Shown: piece by piece, positions 1-5,401 of the stretch
Layout of the letters: the number at the start of each line of letters is the position of its first letter
How positions within the stretch are numbered: position 1 is the stretch's first letter
DNA from: Paraclostridium ghonii
GTDB lineage: Bacteria > Bacillota > Clostridia > Peptostreptococcales > Peptostreptococcaceae
Length of the DNA: 6,517 nucleotides
NCBI RefSeq assembly: GCF_023653455.1
Contig: NZ_JAKEDR010000182.1
Span: forward strand, 1-6,517
Reading direction: 5' to 3'
Program-made: the position numbers and the translations under genes
Notes under the pieces: generated by a model
Seen by the model: the letters and a program-made list of their open reading frames with translations, nothing else
Database searches by the model: none
Told to the model about the DNA's origin: nothing

Positions 1-1246
1 ATGAAATATACTATGTGCAAACATTTTTTTCAAAGGATGAGGATATAAGAACATATTTTTATAAGAATAAAATTAATAATAAATATATTCATCCTATTAA
101 TATGATGGTAAAAGAGTTTGAAAAAGTTTCTTGTATATCAATAGAAGATTATGAAGTTTTATCTAAAATATACTAAACCATCTTATACCATCTATATTTA
201 AAATAAAGTATGGAATTTACTATCCAAATTTAATAAAAAATGAGGTAAAACAAAAGTATAAATCAATTTATCAATTTACAAAGCAAGTAGTAAAAAATAT
301 TGAAAATAATCTTGGTATATTTTTAAATGATGATGAAGTAGCTTATATAGCAATGTATTTTGGGGGTTACAGTTCAAAGATGGGAGTTGAAATTAAAATT
401 CCCAAAATAGTTATAGTATGTAACTCAGGTATGGCAACTTCACAGCTTCTTAAAAATCAGATAGAACAATTATTTGATTTAATAGAAATTCAAGATATAT
501 TGTCACTAAAGAATTTTGAAAATTATGATAAGTATTATGATTTTGCTATAACTACTGTAGATATAAATCAAAAACAAGCTATAAAGGTAAATCCAATACT
601 TACAAATTTAGATAAGCAAAATTTACTTTCTCAAATATCAAATACACAATCTGTATTTAATGTTGAACAAGAATTTATAAATAAAATTATAAATAGTGTA
701 GAAAGGTATGCAACTATTTCAAACAAAGAAAAATTAAGAGAAGAGATTAAAGATATTGTAATTACTTCAAGAGAGAAAACAAAAAGTTATAAAGCAACTT
801 TAAATGAACTTTTAAATGAAGATACTATTTATTTAAATCAAGAAGCAAAAGATTGGGAAGAAGCGATAAGAGTTAGTGCAAAGCCTTTAAAGGATTTAGG
901 GTATGTAAAAGATTGTTATATAGAATCTATGATAGAAAATGTAAGGAAACTAGGACCATATATAGTTATAGCACCGAAGGTTGCAATGCCACATGCAAGA
1001 CCAGAAGATGGAGTAAATAAGGTTAGTATGGCTCTTACAACATTTAAAGAACCTATTATATTTTCACAAAAAGAACAACATCAAGTTAAGATGCTTATAA
1101 GTTTAGCACCAAAGGATAACCAAACGCACATAAAAGCACTTGCTTGCCTGACTAAGATGCTTAGTAAAACAGAAAATATAGATAAAATATTAAATAGTAA
1201 AAATAAAGAAGAGGTTTTAGAAATTATAAATAAATATTCAAGGTAA
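1..1246 (+). pseudogene. Frameshifted 3' part of a BglG/LicR-type PTS regulator (PRD - EIIB - EIIA)
   Basis: This is the downstream part of a multidomain PTS-controlled transcription regulator; the DNA-binding N-terminus lies before the window. From base 3 one frame encodes about 57 residues ending in EDYEVLSKIY and then hits TAA at 174-176. From about 176 another frame continues the same PRD domain (NHLIPSIFKIKYGIYYPN) and stays open to the TAA at 1244-1246. Adding one base near 171-176 (for example TACTTAAAC for TACTAAAC) joins the halves as SKIY-LNHLIP, the normal PRD layout with its conserved His. After the PRD come a BglG-type EIIB-like domain with CNSGMATS (Cys codon 419-421) and an EIIA domain with MPHARPEDG (His codon 992-994). 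In this family, phosphorylation of PRD, EIIB and EIIA residues by the PTS tunes promoter activation. Its position before EIIA-EIIB-EIIC suggests it once controlled that operon, like UlaR-type regulators. A sequencing error could also explain the break. Confidence 0.8.
353..1246 (+). CDS. Residual intact frame of the broken regulator: EIIB-like and EIIA-like domains
   Basis: This is the longest ATG-started reading frame left after the frameshift, 297 codons. It is part of the pseudogene above rather than a separate gene. The ATG at 353 lies inside the PRD motif IAMYFGGY and has no convincing Shine-Dalgarno sequence, so it is unlikely to be a natural start. Residues about 17-80 form the EIIB-like domain with Cys23 in VCNSGMATS. 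Residues about 150-295 form the EIIA domain (fructose/mannitol type 2 fold) with His214 in MPHARPEDG. Both phosphorylation residues remain, so a protein made by re-initiation could still exchange phosphate with the PTS but would lack DNA binding. The reading frame itself is certain; its expression is doubtful. Confidence 0.4.
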   Translation: MYFGGYSSKMGVEIKIPKIVIVCNSGMATSQLLKNQIEQLFDLIEIQDILSLKNFENYDKYYDFAITTVDINQKQAIKVNPILTNLDKQNLLSQISNTQSVFNVEQEFINKIINSVERYATISNKEKLREEIKDIVITSREKTKSYKATLNELLNEDTIYLNQEAKDWEEAIRVSAKPLKDLGYVKDCYIESMIENVRKLGPYIVIAPKVAMPHARPEDGVNKVSMALTTFKEPIIFSQKEQHQVKMLISLAPKDNQTHIKALACLTKMLSKTENIDKILNSKNKEEVLEIINKYSR

Positions 1247-1262
1247 GTAAGGGGGGCAAGAA

Positions 1263-1664
1263 ATGGTAGTTAAAGTTTTAGATAATGTTAATGATTATAA
1301 AGAAGCTATCAAAATTACTTGTGATATTTTACAAAAAAGAAATTCAATAAAAAATTCTTATTATGAAGCAATACTTAACAAAATTAATGAGTTTGGACCA
1401 TACTTTTGCATAGCACCTAAAATTGCAATGCCACATGCAAGACCAGAAGATGGAGCATTAAAAACTGATTTATGTTTATTAAAGTTAAATAGGCCAGTAG
1501 ATTTCTTAGGAAAGGAAGTGAGTTTATTTTTTACTTTAAGTGCAATTGATAGTAATTCACATATAGAAATTATGCAAAAGGTTGCTAATGTATGTATGGA
1601 TAAAAATAAATTAAATACAATATTAGATTTAAATAATGAAAAAGAGATAATGGAGGTAATGTAG
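1263..1664 (+). CDS. ulaC: PTS EIIA component, ascorbate/SgaA-UlaC type
   Basis: This is a cytoplasmic phosphocarrier that takes phosphate from HPr on a histidine and passes it to the EIIB encoded next. The 133-residue protein is one EIIA type-2 domain. The signature GPYFCIAPKIAMPHARPEDG covers residues 45-64, with His58 as the expected phosphorylation site, and a SHIEIMQKVA helix follows at about 99. It is shorter than many UlaC proteins because the N-terminus before the first helix is brief. The start is supported by the purine-rich AAGGGGGG (1249-1256), 6 nt before the ATG and 16 nt after the regulator's stop. The stop is 1 nt from the EIIB start, and a GGAGG at 1652-1656 inside this gene serves the next one, so translation is probably coupled. 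A 33-nt stretch (1423-1455) is identical to 981-1013 in the regulator. The family is clear; ascorbate as the substrate is inferred. Confidence 0.88.
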   Translation: MVVKVLDNVNDYKEAIKITCDILQKRNSIKNSYYEAILNKINEFGPYFCIAPKIAMPHARPEDGALKTDLCLLKLNRPVDFLGKEVSLFFTLSAIDSNSHIEIMQKVANVCMDKNKLNTILDLNNEKEIMEVM

Positions 1665-1665
1665 T

Positions 1666-1938
1666 ATGACTAGAATAATGGCAGTTTGTGGATCAGGATT
1701 AGGATCAAGTTTTATGGTAGAGATGAATGTTAATGAAGTGTTAAATGAATTAGGATTAAGTGGATATGAAGTATCTCATAGTTCTTTAGCAGATGCTACA
1801 GCTGATCAAGCAGATATATTTATAACAGCCAGAGACTTGGAAGATAGTGCATCTCATTTACCAAACTTAATAGTTTTAGATGCTTTATTTGATAAAGATG
1901 AGTTAAAAGCGAAATTACAAGAAAAACTAGGTTGTTAA
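1666..1938 (+). CDS. ulaB: PTS EIIB component, ascorbate/SgaB-UlaB type
   Basis: This small cytoplasmic phosphotransfer protein has 90 residues, a usual size for a free-standing EIIB of this family. It carries phosphate on a cysteine and gives it to the substrate as EIIC moves it across the membrane. The N-terminus MTRIMAVCGSGLGSSFMVEM is the typical first strand plus P-loop, with Cys8 as the phosphorylated residue. The later segments ADIFITARDL and NLIVLDALFD fit the remaining strands of the Rossmann-like EIIB fold. The start follows the EIIA stop by one base, with GGAGG at 1652-1656 nine bases upstream. The EIIC gene begins 28 nt after its stop. Separate A, B and C proteins in this order match ula/sga-type operons. 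The IIB assignment is firm; substrate choice depends on EIIC. Confidence 0.9.
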   Translation: MTRIMAVCGSGLGSSFMVEMNVNEVLNELGLSGYEVSHSSLADATADQADIFITARDLEDSASHLPNLIVLDALFDKDELKAKLQEKLGC

Positions 1939-1966
1939 AAATCAAAACAAAGAGGGGGCATCATAA

Positions 1967-3331
1967 ATGAGTGGTTTTTTAAAGGTAATTATAGACTTTT
2001 TATCTGAGCCATCTGTTCTTGTAGGAATTATAGTTTTAGTAGGTCTTTTATTACAAAAAAAACCTATTGAAGATATAATAAAGGGAACGTTAAAGGCTAT
2101 GGTTGGATTTGTTGTAATAGCGGCTTCAGCAGGTATAATAGCAGGTTCACTAGAACCATTTGGTAAGATGTTTGAGTATGGATTTAATGTAAATGGCGTT
2201 ATCCCTAACAATGAAGCAGTAGTTGCACTTGCTATGGATAAATTCGGAACAGCTACAGCTCTTATAATGACATTTGGGATGATAATAAATATTCTTATAG
2301 CTAGATTTACAAAGTTTAAATATATATTTTTAACAGGACATCATACATTATTTATGGCTTGTATGATAGCAGTTATATTAATATCAGGTGGTATGAGTGG
2401 AGCTCACTTAATATTTACAGGTTCACTAGCACTTGGACTTTTAATGGTGATTTCTCCTGCTATATGCCAGCCTTTTATGAAGAAAATAACTAAAAATGAT
2501 GCAGTAGCTCTTGGTCATTTCTCATCAGTTGGATATGCAATATCTGCATCAATTGGTAAAGCTGTTGGAAAAAATTCTAAATCAACAGAAGAAATGAAAG
2601 TTCCTAAGTCTTTAAGCTTCTTAAGAGATTCAGCAGTTTCTATATCAATAACTATGTTAACTTTATATATAGTAGTTGCACTTGTTGCAGGACCTAAGTT
2701 TATTGAATCAGAATTATCAAATGGTAAAAACTTCATAGTTTTTTCAATGATACAAGCATTAACTTTTGCGGCAGGATTTATACTAATACAAAATGGAGTT
2801 AGATTAGTTTTAAATGAGATAGTCCCTGCATTTAAAGGAATAGCTAGTAAATTAGTTCCTAATTCAAAACCAGCACTTGATTGTCCTATAGTTTTTCCTT
2901 ATGCACCAAATGCAGTTTTAATAGGATTTATAAGTTCATTTGTTGGAGGTATAGTTTCAATGTTAGTTCTTGCAGCTACAGGTATGGTTATAATAATACC
3001 GGGAGTTGTTCCTCATTTCTTCACAGGAGCTACAGCAGGAGTATTTGGAAACTCAACAGGTGGTAGAAAAGGAGCTATAGTTGGTTCTTTTGTAAATGGA
3101 GTTATAATATCATTATTACCAGTAGCATTGCTTCCGGTACTTGGTAGCTTAGGGGTAGCAAACTCTACTTTCTCAGATGCAGACTTTGGAGTAGCTGGAA
3201 TATTTTTAGGTAAAGTACAGGCTTTAGTTGGAGGGTATGGACTTACGGGTGTTCTTTTAGGAATACTTGCTATATTAGTAATTTTAACAATTAGTTCTAA
3301 AAAAAATAAATCAACGAAAATAGAAAATTAA
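1967..3331 (+). CDS. ulaA: PTS EIIC membrane transporter, SgaT/UlaA family
   Basis: This is an integral membrane permease that moves a sugar acid such as L-ascorbate inward while EIIB phosphorylates it. At 454 residues it matches the usual UlaA length of about 450-470 with many hydrophobic helices. Family-like segments are the N-terminal VGLLLQKKPIEDIIKGTLKA (about 25-44), TGHH at 123-126 followed by a hydrophobic helix, FPYAPNAVLIGF from about 310, and PHFFTGATAGVFGNSTGGRK at 349-368. The C-terminus ends in a last helix and a Lys-rich tail (SSKKNKSTKIEN). The ATG is supported by AGAGGGGG at 1951-1958, 8 nt upstream. It is the last gene of the operon; a strong terminator begins at the last base of its stop codon. 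No ascorbate-degradation genes follow, and the SgaT family includes members of unknown substrate, so ulaA is a family-level name here. Confidence 0.9.
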   Translation: MSGFLKVIIDFLSEPSVLVGIIVLVGLLLQKKPIEDIIKGTLKAMVGFVVIAASAGIIAGSLEPFGKMFEYGFNVNGVIPNNEAVVALAMDKFGTATALIMTFGMIINILIARFTKFKYIFLTGHHTLFMACMIAVILISGGMSGAHLIFTGSLALGLLMVISPAICQPFMKKITKNDAVALGHFSSVGYAISASIGKAVGKNSKSTEEMKVPKSLSFLRDSAVSISITMLTLYIVVALVAGPKFIESELSNGKNFIVFSMIQALTFAAGFILIQNGVRLVLNEIVPAFKGIASKLVPNSKPALDCPIVFPYAPNAVLIGFISSFVGGIVSMLVLAATGMVIIIPGVVPHFFTGATAGVFGNSTGGRKGAIVGSFVNGVIISLLPVALLPVLGSLGVANSTFSDADFGVAGIFLGKVQALVGGYGLTGVLLGILAILVILTISSKKNKSTKIEN

Positions 3332-3385
3332 AAATAGAAAAAACCGCTTAAAATATAATATATTTTAAGCGGTTTTTTCTATTTT
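3331..3385 (+). terminator. Rho-independent terminator after the PTS operon
   Basis: The arms 3331-3355 and 3361-3385 are perfect reverse complements over 25 bp around a 5-nt loop (TAATA). The centre of the stem has an ACCGC/GCGGT core. The core is followed by TTTTTT on the + strand and mirrored by an A-tract on the left, so the hairpin could work in both directions. It starts at the last base of the EIIC stop codon and isolates the PTS operon from the next gene. Confidence 0.93.
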
Positions 3386-3386
3386 A

Positions 3387-3413
3387 TTGCCATGAAACAT
3401 TAATTTATATAAT
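3387..3413 (+). promoter_or_regulatory. Candidate sigma-A promoter for the acidic small protein
   Basis: A perfect -10 box TATAAT lies at 3408-3413. A -35-like TTGCCA at 3387-3392 matches TTGACA at five of six positions. The 15-nt spacer is short, so this is a candidate only. It sits just after the PTS terminator and about 38 nt before the likely start codon at 3451, as expected for an independently transcribed gene. Confidence 0.4.
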
Positions 3414-3450
3414 ATTTGATATATATACTAAATTTAAGGAGATGGGGATA

Positions 3451-3924
3451 ATGATCAATGAAAATAATAGTAAGATAGAAAACATATCAAAGTACTTAAT
3501 TGAAAAATATGAAGCTGAAGAGATTACACTAGAAAATTTTTTAGATATGGATGAAAATAATGAAGAATATAACTTTGAACATATTTCAAAAATTTATAAA
3601 ATAGACAATGTAGATATTATTGAAAACCTATTAAGTGAAGAAGAAAAATCAGAAATAGAATTGACGATAGAACATTTTAATAATATGGAAGAAAATGACG
3701 CATCATATTTAAATAAAATAAGTACTGGACAGTTAATTATTATAGTTCTTGAGAGCAAAGATACAGTCGATTTATCAGGATTTATAATGGAGGGAAACGG
3801 TCAAGTTTTATTTGAATATTTATCAAGTTTAATCGGAAATGATGTAAAAAAAGAATTTAATAAATTAGATGAAATGATTGAAGAGTTAAAAGAATTTAAA
3901 CCTTATGGTAAGTATTTTAAATAA
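3451..3924 (+). CDS. Hypothetical very acidic small cytoplasmic protein
   Basis: I do not recognise this family. From the ATG at 3451 it is 157 residues. That start is preferred over the in-frame ATG at 3442 because the Shine-Dalgarno AAGGAG (3436-3441) directly abuts 3442 but is 9 nt from 3451. The protein has about 37 Asp/Glu against 15 Lys and no Arg, Cys or Trp. It lacks a signal peptide and any membrane segment. Most of it looks helical and highly charged. One more hydrophobic stretch, TGQLIIIVLE, is followed by a Gly-containing segment, SGFIMEGNGQVLFEYLSS, and a charged C-terminal helix, EFNKLDEMIEELKEF. It is flanked by the PTS terminator and by a convergent acetyltransferase gene, so it is probably monocistronic and the context gives no functional clue. 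Codon use matches its neighbours, so it looks like a real resident gene. Confidence 0.8.
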   Translation: MINENNSKIENISKYLIEKYEAEEITLENFLDMDENNEEYNFEHISKIYKIDNVDIIENLLSEEEKSEIELTIEHFNNMEENDASYLNKISTGQLIIIVLESKDTVDLSGFIMEGNGQVLFEYLSSLIGNDVKKEFNKLDEMIEELKEFKPYGKYFK

Positions 3925-3938
3925 AGATAAAAAGTATA

Positions 3939-4040
3939 AAAAAGATAGTTATATTTGTTGAAGAAACACTTAAATATTACCAGGCTCAAATATTAAATTT
4001 TAACCATTTGTGAGAGTTAAATAACTATAACTATCTTTTT
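3939..4040. terminator. Long inverted repeat between convergent genes, probable bidirectional terminator
   Basis: The arms 3939-3953 (AAAAAGATAGTTATA) and 4026-4040 (TATAACTATCTTTTT) are perfect 15-bp reverse complements. The outer end of each arm supplies a T-run in its own reading direction. It lies between the stop of the acidic protein (3924) and the stop of the acetyltransferase (4052), where a shared terminator is expected. The 72-nt interior is much longer than a normal terminator loop and contains a weak nested pairing (CAC...AAAT with ATTT-GTG). A small structured RNA or a tiny mobile remnant are alternatives. Confidence 0.5.
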
Positions 4041-4051
4041 AAATCAACACT

Positions 4052-4588
4052 CTAGTCTATATACAATCCCATAGCTATAGTATTGTAATAAACTCCATTT
4101 ACACATATATCTTTCTTTAATATTCCTTCTTTTTCAAATCCAAACTTTTCGTATAGTTTTACACCTCTAATATTATCTTCTCTAACTAAAAGATTTATCT
4201 TCTTTGTTATTTTATTGGATTTAGCCCAGTTGATAAGATAATCCATAATCTCATTTCCAAGGCCTATACCCCAATATTTTTTTCGAAGGCTTATTCCTAA
4301 CGTTCCATTGTGTTTCATTCTTTCTTTTTCAACAGAAGTAATAGCCGCTATTCCTACAATTTCATTATCTATAATAATTAGTACATTCTTAGAATTATTC
4401 ATATTATTTACTCTTTCGATATAATCTTGCTCTGCCTCTACACTCATTGAAAATTCATTTTTCCCAAATGTTATAAAATCACTTTCACCACCTATTATAT
4501 TTAGATAGTCTATCATGGCTTTGGCATCTTCTTTGTTTGCTGATCTTAAAATTGCAGTTTTACCATTTTTTAATTTAATTTCTTTCAT
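4052..4588 (-). CDS. GNAT-family N-acetyltransferase
   Basis: This is a predicted cytoplasmic enzyme of 178 residues that transfers the acetyl group of acetyl-CoA to an amine of a small molecule or protein. The acetyl-CoA binding motif A is LGISLRKKYWGIGLGNEIMD at 97-116; the loop reads K-Y-W-G-I-G-L-G, with Lys where Gln or Arg is usual. It is preceded by the strand NVLIIIDNEIVGIAAITSVE at 68-87. Motif B, VREDNIRGVKLYEKFGFEKE at 135-154, is a classic GNAT signature, and the C-terminus has the usual closing strand (YYNTIAMGLYI). Length and layout fit the general GNAT group, near RimJ/RimL-like and antibiotic or amino-acid acetyltransferases, but the substrate cannot be told. The start is fixed by a strong AAGGAGG on the - strand (4595-4601), 6 nt before the ATG. 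It is a single gene convergent with the acidic protein and divergent from the two-component operon. Confidence 0.9.
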   Translation of the reverse strand: MKEIKLKNGKTAILRSANKEDAKAMIDYLNIIGGESDFITFGKNEFSMSVEAEQDYIERVNNMNNSKNVLIIIDNEIVGIAAITSVEKERMKHNGTLGISLRKKYWGIGLGNEIMDYLINWAKSNKITKKINLLVREDNIRGVKLYEKFGFEKEGILKKDICVNGVYYNTIAMGLYID

Positions 4589-4608
4589 ATAAAACCTCCT
4601 TTTAATTT

Positions 4609-4659
4609 TAAGATTAATAAATCTTATTTAAATATGATTATTTGCAAAACTTATTAATC
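4609..4659 (-). repeat. Overlapping inverted repeats in the acetyltransferase leader
   Basis: TAAGAT (4609-4614) and ATCTTA (4621-4626) form a 6-bp hairpin with a 6-nt loop. GATTAATAA (4612-4620) is also a perfect 9-bp inverted match of TTATTAATC (4651-4659). The two pairings share the same bases and exclude each other. They lie upstream of the acetyltransferase Shine-Dalgarno sequence, in its expected mRNA leader. In such AT-rich DNA this may be chance, or it may be an operator for a dimeric regulator. Confidence 0.3.
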
Positions 4660-4681
4660 CTTTTTATAAATTATATAATAG

Positions 4682-4722
4682 TTTTGTAACATTAGTGTAA
4701 AAAATAGATGATAATATATAAT
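4682..4722 (+). promoter_or_regulatory. Candidate promoter and direct-repeat operator of the two-component operon
   Basis: TATAAT at 4717-4722 is a good -10 box about 37 nt before the response regulator start (4760). No good -35 box is found at the usual distance. Instead, TGTAA occurs twice, at 4685-4689 and 4696-4700, an 11-bp pitch that puts both copies on one face of the helix. OmpR/PhoB-type regulators typically bind such direct repeats and can replace a weak -35, so this may be an autoregulatory site. The assignment is inferred from pattern only. Confidence 0.35.
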
Positions 4723-4759
4723 ATATTTATAAACTTTAAAAATGAATGGAAGTGAAGAG

Positions 4760-5401
4760 ATGAATATATTAGTTGCTGATGATGAATTAAATATGTTAAA
4801 AATTATAGAAGCTTATTTGAAAAAAGAGGGATTTAATGTTTTTACAGCTATTAATGGAGAAGAAGCTTTAGATATATTTTATGAAAATAAAATTGATTTA
4901 GCTATATTAGATTGGATGATGCCTAAAATAGATGGAATAGAAGTTTGTAAGGAAATAAAAGAAAATAGTAGTATTAAAGTTATGATGTTGACCGCAAAAG
5001 GACAAGCTGATGATGAAGTAGATGCTCTAAATTTTGGGGCGGATGACTATGTTAGAAAGCCATTTGATCCAAGGGTTTTAATAATAAGATCTAAAAAGCT
5101 TATGGGATATAATGATATAGTTAAAATAAAAGATTTAAAAATAGATTTTAAACTTACAAAAGCATTTAAAGGTGATAAGGATTTGGGGTTAACTAAAACA
5201 GAGTTTGAATTATTAACGTGTTTCATAAACAATAAAGGGATAATACTTTCAAGAGAGAAATTACTTGATTTAGTGTGGGGTATGGACTACTTTGGAGATT
5301 TTAGAACAGTAGATACTCATATAAGAAGGTTAAGATCAAAAATAGGAGAACATCTAATAGTGACACATAGAGGTCTAGGATATAGTTTGGAGGAAAAATA
5401 A
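4760..5401 (+). CDS. OmpR/PhoB-family response regulator
   Basis: This is a cytoplasmic transcription factor switched by phosphorylation from the kinase encoded next. From the ATG at 4760 it has 213 residues. This start gives the standard MNILVADDE N-terminus and has the purine-rich GGAAGTGAAGAG just upstream; the in-frame ATG at 4742 would add six atypical residues. The receiver domain covers about 1-115, with the acidic pair Asp7/Asp8, phospho-acceptor Asp51 in LAILDWMMP, Thr78 in MMLTAKG, and Lys100 in YVRKPFDP. The winged-helix DNA-binding domain covers about 120-212: LTKTEFELLTCF, then LSREKLLDLVWG, the recognition-helix region RTVDTHIRRLRSKIG, and the wing VTHRGLGYSL. All key residues are intact. 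Its TAA overlaps the kinase ATG by one base (TAATG), so the two are translated together. Target genes are not shown by the window. Confidence 0.95.
   Translation: MNILVADDELNMLKIIEAYLKKEGFNVFTAINGEEALDIFYENKIDLAILDWMMPKIDGIEVCKEIKENSSIKVMMLTAKGQADDEVDALNFGADDYVRKPFDPRVLIIRSKKLMGYNDIVKIKDLKIDFKLTKAFKGDKDLGLTKTEFELLTCFINNKGIILSREKLLDLVWGMDYFGDFRTVDTHIRRLRSKIGEHLIVTHRGLGYSLEEK

Noticed and set aside
162..178. Programmed -1 ribosomal frameshift in the regulator
   Set aside because: The bases before the stop (TCT AAA ATA TAC TAA) form no slippery heptamer, and no strong downstream hairpin was seen. This family is not known for frameshifting.
353..355. ATG at 353 as the natural start of the regulator
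   Set aside because: The codons just upstream in the same frame (from about 176) clearly continue the PRD domain, and no Shine-Dalgarno sequence precedes this ATG, so it is an internal Met of a longer broken gene.
981..1455. The 33-nt identical pair as a CRISPR or mobile repeat
   Set aside because: There are only two copies 442 nt apart, both inside codons for the same protein motif, which homology of the two EIIA domains explains.
1942..2211. Open frame on the - strand opposite the EIIC gene
   Set aside because: It lies wholly within the strongly supported EIIC gene, has no ribosome site and shows no recognisable domain; it is an antisense shadow.
2515..2736. Second - strand open frame inside the EIIC gene
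   Set aside because: It is antisense to conserved transporter sequence, short and without a translation signal.
2881..3066. Overlapping + strand open frame inside the EIIC gene
   Set aside because: It is an out-of-frame reading of the most conserved part of EIIC, rich in Ser, Tyr and Arg with no plausible fold or ribosome site.
3442..3444. ATG at 3442 as start of the acidic protein
   Set aside because: The Shine-Dalgarno AAGGAG touches this ATG with no spacing, whereas the in-frame ATG at 3451 has an ideal 9-nt gap.
4742..4744. ATG at 4742 as start of the response regulator
   Set aside because: It adds six residues before the standard receiver N-terminus and has no ribosome site upstream; the ATG at 4760 has a purine-rich site and the typical MNILVADDE start.
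5047..5232. - strand open frame opposite the response regulator
   Set aside because: It is antisense to the receiver/DNA-binding linker and winged helix of an intact gene, with no start signal.
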